A stretch of DNA of 64,000 bases. Source: SABI01 sp963678555. Its GTDB lineage: Bacteria; Spirochaetota; Spirochaetia; Sphaerochaetales; Sphaerochaetaceae. The first letter of the stretch is position 1; each line of letters begins with the position of its first letter. Positions 1 to 9,225 of the stretch are shown here, piece after piece. The position numbers were made by a program, and so were the translations under genes. The notes beneath the pieces are model-generated. The model was not told the origin of the DNA. It saw only the letters and a program-made list of their open reading frames with translations, and did no database searches. The stretch spans positions 62,001 through 126,000 of the forward strand of contig OY782871.2 of the NCBI GenBank assembly GCA_963678555.2, in the 5' to 3' direction.

Positions 1-2105
1 CCGTCCGCCCAGCGGCGTTGAAGCGGCAGCTCCTCCCACACGGGATACAGCGTGTCTGAAACCACTCTCTGATACTCCGCCTTGCTCCGTCCCTCGCTCG
101 GACCGTAGACAAGCAGCCCCGGGATATTCCCCAGACCGTTCTCCTGTGCCGTATAGGAGTCGAGATGGAGGGGACTGTTGACCTGATGTGTTCCCAGCCC
201 CGTCACGTATGACTGCCCGAGGGGATTCAGTCCCAGAGCGTAGTCGCCAAGCTGGGAGAGCACTGACAGATAGTCTGAGCGCTTCTGTTCATCATCACTG
301 AGACGATAGGCAAAGGCGATGGGGTCCCCGTAGCGCCCCTGGGCCGTCGCGGCTCCCCAGCCGTAGGCCTTTTCCGCACCCTGCGGGTAGAAGGGAATAG
401 CGAGGTCAAAGCCCATATACCCCCCCTTCTCTGCCTGTCTGATGACGATCTCGATCAGCTGCCGCTGCAGCTGCTCATCGAAACTCTCATTCAGGAGAAG
501 GAAGCTGCTGAAGTGGACCGTCTGTATCTTTGCCATGCTGTTGCCGGGCCGGTACTGCTCGGGCCAGTAGCCGTCTGAGACCAGGAGAGATCGTGTGTGT
601 GAGATGAACTGTTCCTCCAGCTCCCTGACGGCCTTCTCCTTTTCGGGTTCGAACACCCGTGCAGCGAGGGCAAGCTGCAGGGTTGCATACATCAGAGCAC
701 TGGTAGGCTTCTCCTGGATATCAGCAGACAGCACCGGCAGGACCTCATAGGCAAGCTGTGCTCTGGCGTAGAGCTCACGGGCCCTGTCGGAGAAGTTCTC
801 GAACGGTGAGAGCAGCCGCGCAGCCTGGGCCATCATACCGGCTGTGAAGGCACTTACCTCCGCTGTTTCCTCCCAGGTGCCGTACACCAGCGTATCGGAA
901 CCGGAATCCACCTTCCCGTATTCGGGGTGGCGGGAGGTCTCGGTCCCGCTCCTGACCGCTCCGTAATGAGGGTCGTCAGGATCGAGTATCTGAAGGTTCT
1001 CCCACAGGCGAAGACCCCACAGGGCCTCATCAAGCATATCGGGAAGGGTATTACCCGATTCGGCTATGCCGTACTGCCCGTCAGAGAAATGGGTGGGGAA
1101 GGCCTCGTAGTAGCCAAGGAGGAGGATCGGGATGATCGTGTGAAAGGGGCGTCTGTCAAAGTCGCCGGCATCGTGGTAGCCCCCTGTCACGCTGATCAGC
1201 TCCTCGGTGCCTGTGACCTGTATGAACCCGTTGGAACTCCACGGTTCCCGTGTGTCTCTCACCTCGGTGTGACACGCCTCCCGCTCTACCTCCGTATGCG
1301 GCGGCCCGAGGGGCATACCGCAGCGCTGATGGTAGAGGAACCGGGCGTAGGTCGATGCGATCGTGCCCACCTTCTCGTTCGAGATGTAGAAGGAAGGGGA
1401 AATGCCCGTGCCCTCCAGATAGATGACGTACGGTCCCCCTTCGGGAATGCTGCTGAGATCGAGACGGTACACCTGTTCTCCCGAGCTTACCAGGCCAGGA
1501 GCGACGGCCGTGTCGTCTCCGCGGTACTCGGCGGTGCCAGAGTACAGTGAGGCATGGTCCTTCTCCCTGAGGACCTGATAGGATGGCGGCTCTGCAAACC
1601 TGAGGGATCCCCCGTCACCCATAAAGACTCCCAGGTTCGCATAGCGCACCCGGGAAGAGGGGAGGTAGCTCACCTGATTGACCTTGATCGATTCACAGAC
1701 CATCTGTTTCGGGTCGAAGATGAAACTGACCGACCCGTAGGGGTTCTCGACGAGATAGCTCTTTCCCGCCACCAGACTGTGTTCAAGTACCAGATAGATC
1801 CAGTACGCCCGCGATACCGGATATTCACCGTTTGAACTCTTCGGTTTCTCATCTATGCTGCGGCTTCTGTGGTAGACCTCCACAGGGGCGTTACCGTTCA
1901 CGTTCCAGTGGGATACACCGCTGGTCAGCGGATCCTGATCGAACCTGAGTGAGCCGAACTCATCATGGAATTCCACAACGAGGATATTGGACGCGGCGGT
2001 AGAGAGGGAGAGACGAGTCTCTCCGGTTCCCCGGGAGGAACAGCCGGCTCCCCCGGCTATCAGAAGAGAGATGGTCAGAAGGACGTATAACGGTATCGAT
2101 TTCAC
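1..2105 (-). CDS. Glycoside hydrolase family 9-like lipoprotein (C-terminus off the left edge)
   Basis: One uninterrupted frame of about 701 codons enters from the left edge; its start is inside and its end is missing. I chose the GTG at 2105 because GGGG lies seven bases upstream and the product opens with a lipoprotein signal, MKSIPLYVLLTISLLIAGGAGC. The order fits GH9 enzymes with an N-terminal Ig-like domain: SIKVNQVSYLPSS near residue 130, the catalytic-domain motif GGYHDAGDFDRRP, then NTLPDMLDEALWGLRLW, and GLNPLGQSYVTGLG near the edge. GH9 enzymes hydrolyse beta-1,4-glucans or related oligosaccharides with the two Asp of the DAGD motif as base. The usual PHHR motif reads SPLHLD here, and the region with the catalytic Glu lies beyond the window. 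Substrate cannot be told; exo-acting glucosidases share this layout. Confidence 0.85.
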   Translation of the reverse strand, partial: MKSIPLYVLLTISLLIAGGAGCSSRGTGETRLSLSTAASNILVVEFHDEFGSLRFDQDPLTSGVSHWNVNGNAPVEVYHRSRSIDEKPKSSNGEYPVSRAYWIYLVLEHSLVAGKSYLVENPYGSVSFIFDPKQMVCESIKVNQVSYLPSSRVRYANLGVFMGDGGSLRFAEPPSYQVLREKDHASLYSGTAEYRGDDTAVAPGLVSSGEQVYRLDLSSIPEGGPYVIYLEGTGISPSFYISNEKVGTIASTYARFLYHQRCGMPLGPPHTEVEREACHTEVRDTREPWSSNGFIQVTGTEELISVTGGYHDAGDFDRRPFHTIIPILLLGYYEAFPTHFSDGQYGIAESGNTLPDMLDEALWGLRLWENLQILDPDDPHYGAVRSGTETSRHPEYGKVDSGSDTLVYGTWEETAEVSAFTAGMMAQAARLLSPFENFSDRARELYARAQLAYEVLPVLSADIQEKPTSALMYATLQLALAARVFEPEKEKAVRELEEQFISHTRSLLVSDGYWPEQYRPGNSMAKIQTVHFSSFLLLNESFDEQLQRQLIEIVIRQAEKGGYMGFDLAIPFYPQGAEKAYGWGAATAQGRYGDPIAFAYRLSDDEQKRSDYLSVLSQLGDYALGLNPLGQSYVTGLGTHQVNSPLHLDSYTAQENGLGNIPGLLVYGPSEGRSKAEYQRVVSDTLYPVWEELPLQRRWAD

Positions 2106-2216
2106 TGGGGGTCCCCTTTGCCTCATCGTACCGTCGAAAAAACCCTGTTGCAATCAGAATCGTGCCTGCCCACAGATAAATTGCACGAATGAAACTATAT
2201 TTTTTCTTTGTTCTGG

Positions 2217-2244
2217 TTTATGCTTAATCAGCTAAGATTATAAC
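2217..2244 (+). promoter_or_regulatory. Candidate promoter for the STAS gene
   Basis: TTTATG (2217-2222) and TATAAC (2239-2244) are separated by 16 bases in an AT-rich gap between two divergent genes, 22 bases before the STAS start codon. The match to sigma-70 consensus is moderate, and this is pattern matching only. Confidence 0.35.
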
Positions 2245-2266
2245 AAGGTATACCGCAGGAGGAGAC

Positions 2267-2596
2267 ATGATCATTACGAAGAAACCTGAAGCCACGGTGA
2301 TAGAAGTGGAAGCAACCACACTCACTGCCGCCAACGCGAAAGAGTTCAAGGCGTCTCTGGAAAAGGCTATCGAGGATGAGACCAATATTATTCTTGACCT
2401 GAACAGGATCACATTTATTGACAGCAGCGGACTCGGTGTGTTTCTTTCATGTCTCAAGATCCTGGGCAAAAAGGGCGGAGACCTGAAGATCTGTAACATC
2501 ACCAAGCCGGTGAGGGTCCTGTTCGAGATGGTGCGTCTCCATCAGGTGATCGAGGTGTTCAATTCACAGGAAGAAGCACTGGCATCGTTCGGTTGA
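2267..2596 (+). CDS. Anti-sigma factor antagonist (STAS domain)
   Basis: A single 109-residue STAS domain of the SpoIIAA/RsbV type. The diagnostic stretch is IDSSGLGVFL near residues 51-60; in this family the first Ser of DSSG is phosphorylated by a partner anti-sigma kinase, switching partner binding on and off. The start follows AGGAGGAG. No anti-sigma kinase lies beside it, so its partner is elsewhere. The next gene follows after 37 bases and may be cotranscribed. Confidence 0.9.
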   Translation: MIITKKPEATVIEVEATTLTAANAKEFKASLEKAIEDETNIILDLNRITFIDSSGLGVFLSCLKILGKKGGDLKICNITKPVRVLFEMVRLHQVIEVFNSQEEALASFG

Positions 2597-2633
2597 AAAC
2601 GTTACTCAGATCCGAGTCTGCACGAGGTGAACT

Positions 2634-3812
2634 GTGAAAGTGAAAAAGGAATCTGTACATCTTTCGATATTTATCGACGCCCTCGGGTGGGAAATACTGC
2701 GTTCTCATTCGTTTCTGGATGATGAACTCATTCACACACAGGACCTGAGAACGATCTTCGGGTACAGTGCCACCTGTGACCCCACCATCCTCACCGGAGC
2801 CCTTCCCCGGGACCACGGTCACTTCTCGTTCTATGCCTACGATCCTGAGCACTCTCCTTTCAAAGGCTCTCCGTTCATCCAGCTGATGCGGTTGGTTCCC
2901 AAAGCTCTTTCGAGCAGGAACCGGGTACGGAACATCGCAGGGAGGATCATCCGGCGGAGACTTCATTACACCGGCTATTTCAATATCTACAACATGCCGT
3001 TCCGGCTGCTTCCCCTGTTCGATTATACCGAGAAGAAGGACCTCTACCAGAAGGGCGGAATCAACAGCGGTATTCCCACGATCATGGACTATGCGCGTGA
3101 GAACGGTGTTGACTTCTTCCTGGCTGACTGGAAGGCGGAAGAGGTGGAAAACCTGGAGAACCTCAAGAACGCTCTTGCCGATGAGAACCGGAATGTCACC
3201 TTCTCCTACCTCTATATGGCTTCGATGGACGCGATCCTCCACAGGTATGGAAAGGATCACCCCGAGGTCGACAGGAAGATCCTCTGGTATGAGGACCAGA
3301 TCCGGCAACTGCTCGCCACGGCTCGAGAGCACTACAGGGAGGTTCGGCTGTTTATCTTCAGCGACCACGGAATGACTGATGTCCACACGGATTTCAACCT
3401 CATGGAGCTGATTGAACAGACTCCGCTCCGTTTCGGCAAAGACTATGCGGCTGTATACGACTCTACCATGGCCCGTTTCTGGTTCCTACGCCCCGAGAGC
3501 GAGCGTGTTATCCGCGAAGTGCTGGAGAAGGTGTCAGAGGGTCAGATACTTACCGATGAGACGAAACGAGAATGGGGTGTCGATTTCCCCGATGCACGGT
3601 ATGGCAACCTCTTTTTCCTGATGAATCCCGGCGTCCTTATCGTACCGAGCCATATGGGAGAGAGAACGATAGCGGGTATGCACGGCTACTCCCCCGATGA
3701 CAAGGATTCAACGGCAGCCTTCGCAAGCAATGTCGAACTGGATACCTACCCGCGGGGACTGGAAGACCTCTATACCTTGTTCCGTCAGGAGATTGACCGA
3801 TGCAGGACATGA
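2634..3812 (+). CDS. Type I phosphodiesterase / nucleotide pyrophosphatase-like protein
   Basis: 392 residues of the alkaline phosphatase superfamily. Visible metal-binding elements are IFIDALGW near residue 13, the nucleophile region YSATCDPTILTG near residue 45, SDHGMTDVH near 243, and a late His in MHGYSPDD near 348. There is no signal peptide, so the protein is probably cytoplasmic. The GTG start follows GAGGTG. The gene overlaps the following glycosyltransferase by 13 bases, suggesting joint expression and perhaps a role in surface-glycan or nucleotide-sugar metabolism; that role is an inference and the substrate is unknown. Confidence 0.75.
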   Translation: MKVKKESVHLSIFIDALGWEILRSHSFLDDELIHTQDLRTIFGYSATCDPTILTGALPRDHGHFSFYAYDPEHSPFKGSPFIQLMRLVPKALSSRNRVRNIAGRIIRRRLHYTGYFNIYNMPFRLLPLFDYTEKKDLYQKGGINSGIPTIMDYARENGVDFFLADWKAEEVENLENLKNALADENRNVTFSYLYMASMDAILHRYGKDHPEVDRKILWYEDQIRQLLATAREHYREVRLFIFSDHGMTDVHTDFNLMELIEQTPLRFGKDYAAVYDSTMARFWFLRPESERVIREVLEKVSEGQILTDETKREWGVDFPDARYGNLFFLMNPGVLIVPSHMGERTIAGMHGYSPDDKDSTAAFASNVELDTYPRGLEDLYTLFRQEIDRCRT

Positions 3813-4669
3813 TCCCCGTCCCCATAGTCATGAGAAGCTACAATGATGCACGGCTGATACGACAGACCCTTGAGGGGGTGAAGGGTCAGAGGATTCCGTA
3901 TGAGCTGTATGTCTTTGACAACGAATCAGAGGACGAAACGGGAACGATCCTTCCTCTCTACACCGACCGGATCCATACGGTGCCCAGGGGTACATACATC
4001 CCCGGCAGAGTGCTGAACGAGGCGATGAGAACCGTTAATCCACAAGCGCCGTACGTCGTGTTTCTCAACTCCGACTGCGCTCCGCTGGATGACAGGTGGC
4101 TACAGGAGCTGATCGAAGGCTTTGACGACCCTTCGGTCGGCGCCGTGTTCTCCCGACAGCTGCCGCGACCCGACTGTATGCCCCTGTTCGCAAAGGATAC
4201 CGAAGATACCTTCGGGGACGGTTCAAGGCAGAAGTACTGGAAACACTGCTTTTCGATGGCCTCCTCCGCCATACGGCGTTCGTGCTGGGAGGAGGAGCCT
4301 TTCAGTGAGACGATCAGCTATTCAGAGGATATCGACTGGACCTGGAAGGCACGTCAGCGGGGGTGGACGATCGCCTACCGCAGGGACTCTCAGGTCTATC
4401 ATTCCCACAACTATACCTATGCGCAGTTCAGAAAGCGTCAGCGGGGAGAGGGTAAGGCCGATGCCCATATCTTCGAGTGGTCCCCCTGGGAGCGCTCCTT
4501 CCTCCGCTACTCTCTTCTTCCGTACCTCAGGCAGGTGAAGAGCGACTGGCTCTACTGCCTTGCCCGCAGGCAGTTCAGGGCCTTCTTCACCTCCCCGATT
4601 CTCCGCTTCGCCCAGTGCTGCGGCAGACGGGAAGGGTTCCTGGAAGGGCTCAGGGAGATAGAAGCGTGA
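3800..4669 (+). CDS. Glycosyltransferase family 2
   Basis: 289 residues with the GT-A layout of family 2: an N-terminal nucleotide-binding fold (VPIVMRSYNDARLIRQTL), FDNESEDET, the metal-binding acidic motif NSDCAP near residue 94, and the acceptor-side motif SEDIDWTWKARQRGW near residue 174. It has no long membrane segment. It overlaps the genes on both sides (13 and 4 bases), so the three are translated together. Donor and acceptor sugars cannot be read from the sequence; the nearby polysaccharide operon makes surface glycan synthesis likely. Confidence 0.85.
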   Translation: MQDMIPVPIVMRSYNDARLIRQTLEGVKGQRIPYELYVFDNESEDETGTILPLYTDRIHTVPRGTYIPGRVLNEAMRTVNPQAPYVVFLNSDCAPLDDRWLQELIEGFDDPSVGAVFSRQLPRPDCMPLFAKDTEDTFGDGSRQKYWKHCFSMASSAIRRSCWEEEPFSETISYSEDIDWTWKARQRGWTIAYRRDSQVYHSHNYTYAQFRKRQRGEGKADAHIFEWSPWERSFLRYSLLPYLRQVKSDWLYCLARRQFRAFFTSPILRFAQCCGRREGFLEGLREIEA

Positions 4670-5748
4670 GAACCTACAGCAAAGACGGCTCAGATCAGTT
4701 CAACGAGTACCTCGATTCAGTGTTGAGCGCCCTCTCTGAAGAGATAGAACGGGCCGTTGGTCCTCCGTTCGTCGCACTGATCCTGGCGGGAGGCTACGGA
4801 CGGGGAGAGGGGGCCTGCGTCATCAGAGACGGCAGGGAATCCCCCTATAACGACTTTGACCTGTTTCTGGTGGTCTCTGAAGCGTACACCGTCGCAGAGA
4901 AGGTGCTGAGCATCACTCGTTCGTACGAGCACCTGCTGAAGATCGAAGTCGATATCGGCAGACCTCTGACGCTCAAGACGATCAGGAACCTTCCCCATCA
5001 GCTGATGTGGCAGGACCTCCTTCAGTCTCATATCGTCCTCAGGGGTCCTCAGGACATTCTCACTTCACATGCCCCTGCAGTGCTGAGTGAGAACCTCCCC
5101 CAGGTGGAAGCCCTACGGCTGCTGCTCAACAGAGGCTCTGGCCTTGCTCAGGCAATTGCACACCGGTACGGGGTGGACAGCAATCCCGCCCATACGCTTC
5201 CTGATGAGGACTTCATCCGACGCAACCGTCAGAAATGCACCCTCGCCCTCGGCGACAGTCTGCTGATCACGCACGGTATGTATGCCCCCCCTCTTGACCT
5301 GCGCCTCAAGAACCTGACGGAGGCGATCGGCTCCTTCGGTGTAGAGAGGAGTGAACTGATCCTGTCTCTCTACACAGAGGCGTCCGCTTTCAAGAGTCGA
5401 CCCGACAGTATTCCGGCAGAACAGCCTTCCCTCGATACGCTCAAAGAGACAGCCTCCCTGTGGGTTCATACGATGCTCCACTGCGAGTCGGCACGGACGG
5501 GAAGGTCATGGGAAAACGGAAACCTCTATGCTGAGGATTCGTACAGGAGGGAACCCGGGCAGCACACTCTCGTCAATCTCCCGAGGAATCTGGTGAAGAA
5601 CCTGAAGAGGGGAAAGCTCTCCATCTCCTATCCGAGGGAGAGCCTGTACGGTCAGCTGGCAGTGCTGCTCAGCAGCCCCGAGCCGGAGAACAGCTCCTGG
5701 CAGGAGGCTTTCAGGCACTTCTACGATCAGTGGGTGCAGTACAACTGA
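4666..5748 (+). CDS. Nucleotidyltransferase-like protein of unknown role
   Basis: 360 residues from the GTG at 4666, which overlaps the previous stop as GTGA and has an AGGGAG upstream; longer starts lie inside the previous gene. The N-terminal part carries the pattern of the polymerase-beta-type nucleotidyltransferase fold: ILAGGYGRGEG near residue 38 followed by NDFDLFLVV about 24 residues later, giving the G-G/G-R and DxD elements. The rest (residues 110-360) is mostly helical with no motif I recognise. It could transfer a nucleotide to a sugar, protein or antibiotic-like acceptor. It is translationally coupled to the GT2 gene. Confidence 0.6.
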   Translation: MRTYSKDGSDQFNEYLDSVLSALSEEIERAVGPPFVALILAGGYGRGEGACVIRDGRESPYNDFDLFLVVSEAYTVAEKVLSITRSYEHLLKIEVDIGRPLTLKTIRNLPHQLMWQDLLQSHIVLRGPQDILTSHAPAVLSENLPQVEALRLLLNRGSGLAQAIAHRYGVDSNPAHTLPDEDFIRRNRQKCTLALGDSLLITHGMYAPPLDLRLKNLTEAIGSFGVERSELILSLYTEASAFKSRPDSIPAEQPSLDTLKETASLWVHTMLHCESARTGRSWENGNLYAEDSYRREPGQHTLVNLPRNLVKNLKRGKLSISYPRESLYGQLAVLLSSPEPENSSWQEAFRHFYDQWVQYN

Positions 5749-5781
5749 CCACACTCCACCGGACACTGATGTACCCGGCAG

Positions 5782-7188
5782 TTACAGCGAAGCGTTTGTG
5801 GTGGAGCTACCCCGGAACAGCCGTTTCAGATACCTGAGGAAGAGGGTCCTGTTGTACGAGAGGGAATCCATCGCATGATAGTACATCTCACTGGCAAACA
5901 GCAGCTGATCTTCAGGGTACTGTTCATACATGATATCGGCTTCACTGATCAGACCGGGAATCGACTGCAGGTACAGCTTCTGCCACTCGGGTGAGAGCCG
6001 TTCATACTCCTGCACTGTCTTGTAGGGGATTCCGAAAAAGCGTGCCTTCCCCGTCACCACCAGGTGGAGCTGAGGGATCAGGTGCCACAGCAGATGCTTC
6101 CACAGCGACCCGTCAGGCTCTCCCCGATGTCTATAGATCGTCATCTCCTGTGTGTTCAGTCGTGAGATATTCATCTCCCTCTGAGGAATCAGGACGACGG
6201 TTCGGTGGTATCTGGTCCGTGTGAACAGGGCAAGGAGGGCAAGAACCGGAAGGGTGAGCACCAGAAGGAGAGCGGCAAGCACTCTGGAAGGAACCGATAC
6301 AGGGACGATGTCCTGAATTCCGGCCGAAGATTCCACTGAAGTGACCAGAAGGTCATCGGTCGCTCTGTATATAGCTCCGATACGTGTGTTGAAGATCTTG
6401 TTCTGCTTGAGGATGCAGCCCTTCACATCAAGACCGCTGCCCACATAACTCCCCTCAAGAACAGAGGAGTCACTGATGAAACTGTCTGAGCCGATGATGC
6501 AGCCGTTTCCGATTTCCACATTGGGACCGATGATCGACTGACTGTCGATGCGGACCTGAGAACCGAGGTAGACCGGGGCTACAAGGGTGCTGGTATCGGG
6601 AATCCTCGTACCCGGACCTGCCCAGATTCCCTCACGGATCTCCTTTCCATAGACGATCAGTCCCTTCCCTTTGATTGACAGGACCTGTCTGACACTCTCA
6701 AGATAGGCTTGTGCGGAGGCTACTGAGAGGGAGTCTGTCTGTGCAGAGGGTAGTTCCTGTTTGATGGAGGATAGCGTTGTCACCCTCCACCCGGTATCCT
6801 CCCCGGTCTGTGTACAGAAACGCTGTTCATCTGAGAGCTGTTCCTGTGTAATCATCGGCAGAAAATCTCCGTTGCACAGCAGGAAGGGTTCCCTCTGATT
6901 CTCCTTGAGATCTTTAGAGAGCCGGAGGGAGATGTCCGCTCCCTTCTTCAGGAGGTGGTAGGAGAGCGTGACTCCCCACCGTTCCCCGTCTCCGATGAAC
7001 TGCTCCACCTCATCTGCCGAGTCTGAGAGGTAGATCTCCCACTCCCTGAGACCCAGTCGCTCCACATATTCCAGAATGTGCTGGAGAAACGGCTTCCCCA
7101 TCATCGGGAGGAAGGCGGAAGATTGGTCGAAGGTCTGCCCCTGCGCTTCCATGTTCGATATCCCGGTACAATCAAATACTGCTTTCAT
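5782..7188 (-). CDS. Degenerate sugar-nucleotidyltransferase / left-handed beta-helix / sugar-transferase-like fusion
   Basis: 468 residues in three parts. Residues 1-200 resemble sugar-1-phosphate nucleotidyltransferases (MKAVF, then GKPFLQHILEYVERLGL), but the GGxGTR nucleotide loop is replaced by CTGISNMEAQ. Residues 200-285 are hexapeptide-type repeats such as VAPVYLGSQVRI, SIIGPNVEIGNGCIIGS. Residues 300-450 hold a hydrophobic hairpin (VLAALLLVLTLPVLALLAL) followed by text aligning with the end of bacterial sugar transferases (LHLVVTGKARFFGIP, then QSIPGLI) without the usual DE-LPQ and VGPRP motifs. It is last in the glycan operon and overlaps the WecG-like gene by 4 bases. It may be a scaffold or regulator rather than an enzyme. 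Confidence 0.65.
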   Translation of the reverse strand: MKAVFDCTGISNMEAQGQTFDQSSAFLPMMGKPFLQHILEYVERLGLREWEIYLSDSADEVEQFIGDGERWGVTLSYHLLKKGADISLRLSKDLKENQREPFLLCNGDFLPMITQEQLSDEQRFCTQTGEDTGWRVTTLSSIKQELPSAQTDSLSVASAQAYLESVRQVLSIKGKGLIVYGKEIREGIWAGPGTRIPDTSTLVAPVYLGSQVRIDSQSIIGPNVEIGNGCIIGSDSFISDSSVLEGSYVGSGLDVKGCILKQNKIFNTRIGAIYRATDDLLVTSVESSAGIQDIVPVSVPSRVLAALLLVLTLPVLALLALFTRTRYHRTVVLIPQREMNISRLNTQEMTIYRHRGEPDGSLWKHLLWHLIPQLHLVVTGKARFFGIPYKTVQEYERLSPEWQKLYLQSIPGLISEADIMYEQYPEDQLLFASEMYYHAMDSLSYNRTLFLRYLKRLFRGSSTTNASL

Positions 7189-7946
7189 CCTTTCTCTCTA
7201 TCCCTTTTCTGAGTGCGCTGAACCTGTTTCAGCCTCAGCATGAACTGTACGTTCCCGATGATGTAGCGTCTCCACATCCTTCCAGGTTCCATCATCAGTC
7301 TCCAGACCCATTCGATTCCCATCTTCCGCATAAGGCGGGGAGCTCGCGGGATGGTGCCCGAGTAGTAGTCGAACAGCCCCCCCACTCCCATGACAACCGG
7401 TACCAATAGGTCTGTGAGGTGTTCACGGAGCCATTTCTCCTGGGAGGGGACTCCCATTCCCACAAGGAGGATATCACAGCCGGATGCGTTGATCTGCTGT
7501 ATCACCATAGGAGTCTCTTCTTTGGGAAAATAGCCGTCATGGAAGCCTGCGGTGATGGGAGAACCGGCGTGGCTGTCAGCCCAGGCGGCACACTTCTCGG
7601 CTACCGAGGGCTTTCCCCCCAGCAGATAGAGCCTCTTTCCACTCCTGCCGCACATGTCGCAGATCATGGGAAACAGGTCGGTCCCGTTGACATTATCGGC
7701 AATCGGATGGCCCAGAGCGTCTCCCGCCTTGCGCATCCCCGTTCCGTCGGGGAAGACCGCGGCCGAGCTCTTCAGGATGTTCCGGTACTGTTCGTCCCTC
7801 ACAGAGACGTTGATGCAGTGGGCGTTGACGAAATGGATCTCAGACGGTCCTGTCTGTTCGAGGTGATCCCCGATCAGCTGCACGGCTCGTTCTTTTGAGA
7901 CATTCCGTATCGGGATATCGAGGAACAGGAAGATGTCATCACGCAT
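7185..7946 (-). CDS. WecG/TagA/CpsF family glycosyltransferase
   Basis: 253 residues, normal for the family. Enzymes of this family (GT26) add an N-acetylmannosamine-type or related sugar to a lipid-linked acceptor during surface polymer synthesis at the inner face of the membrane. Family marks are HFVNAHCINVSVRD, FPDGTGMRKAG with the conserved Asp near residue 66, NGTDLFP, LLVGMGVPSQEKWL and VGGLFDYYSGTIPRAP. It sits one base after the polyprenyl sugar transferase, so the two probably act in sequence on the same lipid carrier. Confidence 0.9.
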   Translation of the reverse strand: MRDDIFLFLDIPIRNVSKERAVQLIGDHLEQTGPSEIHFVNAHCINVSVRDEQYRNILKSSAAVFPDGTGMRKAGDALGHPIADNVNGTDLFPMICDMCGRSGKRLYLLGGKPSVAEKCAAWADSHAGSPITAGFHDGYFPKEETPMVIQQINASGCDILLVGMGVPSQEKWLREHLTDLLVPVVMGVGGLFDYYSGTIPRAPRLMRKMGIEWVWRLMMEPGRMWRRYIIGNVQFMLRLKQVQRTQKRDREKG

Positions 7947-7947
7947 C

Positions 7948-9219
7948 CTAGTACGCTCCTTTCCCTGAGAGCACAGCGGGTATCGTCTTGAGAATCAGTT
8001 TGAGATCAAGGAGGAAACCGTGGCTTTCGATGTACAGCACATCAAGTTCGACCTGCTGCTTGAACCCGATATCCGAGCGGCCGCTGACCTGCCAGATACC
8101 GGTCAGGCCGGGAGTGACCTCCAGCCGGCGCCTGTCCTCCTGCGTATAGAGGGCCACCTCCCGGGGAACCGGAGGGCGCGGGCCGACGATCGACATGTCA
8201 CCTACCAGTACGCACCATATCTGAGGAAGTTCATCGATACTGAACCGTCGGATAAACCGACCGATCGGTGTGACGCGGGGGTCCTTTTTCATCTTGAACG
8301 TCACATCTCCCTTTCTCTCAGCCTGGTCAAGCAGGTTGTCCTTCAGCTTGTCCGCATCGACGACCATCGAACGGAACTTGGGGAAGGGGAACGGTCTGCC
8401 CTGTTTGCCGATTCTCGTCTGTACATAGAACACATTCCCGCCGTCGGTCAGTTTTATGATAAGAGCCACCGCGATCAGCAGAGGGGAGAGCAGTACAAGG
8501 GCCGTCAGAGATATCACGATATCGAGCAGGCGCTTGAAGGCCAGGGTGGTCTTGATGACGAATACCCAGAGCTTTCTCTTGATCTTCGCCTTCCTGCTCT
8601 GTCCTGCCGGATTCCGGTACTGTTTGAGCATCCGGTCGATCCTCTCCTTTCTCTCCTTCTCGCTGATATCCTGTGCCCGTTTACGTGAATCGGTGCGGTT
8701 GACATATCTGCTGACACTCAGGACAGCCTCATCAGGAGTCTCATCGGCCGAGATGATGATATCTGCAGCACTGCGGCTGGAGAATGCTTCTTTCTCCGCA
8801 TGATCTGACTGAGTCAGGAGGATCTTCTTCACCTGTGAAGAGAGACTCTCCTTCCTGCCGGAGAAATCAGCCTCCTGCAGTGCAACGGAGGTTATGTCGA
8901 TAGCATCTGCCTCGACATAGATGCGCAGCTTGGAGAGGGTTCTGACAGCCGGCACCGAAAGGAGGTCCTGCCCGTACAGGATCAGGTAGTCCGCAGAGTA
9001 GGAATCGAGCTTCTTCCCGATCTCCTCTGCGGGGAGTTTGCGTATCTCGGCGAGAGAGCGGGCTTCTTCGAAGAGTCCTCTGCACGCAAACACCTGAGAG
9101 GCCTGCAGCCGTTTTTCCAGAGCCCGTGCCACCTGTTCATTTTTTCTGCTCAGAGGTCCTGTCACCGTTATCAGGTAGCGTGCAGCGTCTGATGTATCCT
9201 TTTCTGTTCCCGTTGCCAT
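7948..9219 (-). CDS. Polyprenyl-phosphate sugar-1-phosphate transferase (initiating enzyme)
   Basis: 423 residues. The C-terminal 200 residues are a complete bacterial sugar transferase domain: one membrane hairpin (FKRLLDIVISLTALVLLSPLL) near residue 225, YVQTRIGKQGRPF, KFRSM, SIDELPQIW with the catalytic Asp-Glu pair, DMSIVGPRP, and TPGLTGIWQVSGRS. Such enzymes load the first sugar phosphate on undecaprenyl phosphate. The usual four-helix N-terminal membrane region and CoA-binding-like domain are replaced by about 200 soluble residues that I do not recognise. Together with the three GT4 genes upstream and WecG downstream, it marks the operon as a repeat-unit polysaccharide pathway. Confidence 0.9.
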   Translation of the reverse strand: MATGTEKDTSDAARYLITVTGPLSRKNEQVARALEKRLQASQVFACRGLFEEARSLAEIRKLPAEEIGKKLDSYSADYLILYGQDLLSVPAVRTLSKLRIYVEADAIDITSVALQEADFSGRKESLSSQVKKILLTQSDHAEKEAFSSRSAADIIISADETPDEAVLSVSRYVNRTDSRKRAQDISEKERKERIDRMLKQYRNPAGQSRKAKIKRKLWVFVIKTTLAFKRLLDIVISLTALVLLSPLLIAVALIIKLTDGGNVFYVQTRIGKQGRPFPFPKFRSMVVDADKLKDNLLDQAERKGDVTFKMKKDPRVTPIGRFIRRFSIDELPQIWCVLVGDMSIVGPRPPVPREVALYTQEDRRRLEVTPGLTGIWQVSGRSDIGFKQQVELDVLYIESHGFLLDLKLILKTIPAVLSGKGAY

Positions 9220-9225
9220 GTTCTG

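Noticed and set aside
927..1835. Long plus-strand open frames opposite the GH9 gene
   Set aside because: They are antisense shadows of a gene with clear GH9 motifs.
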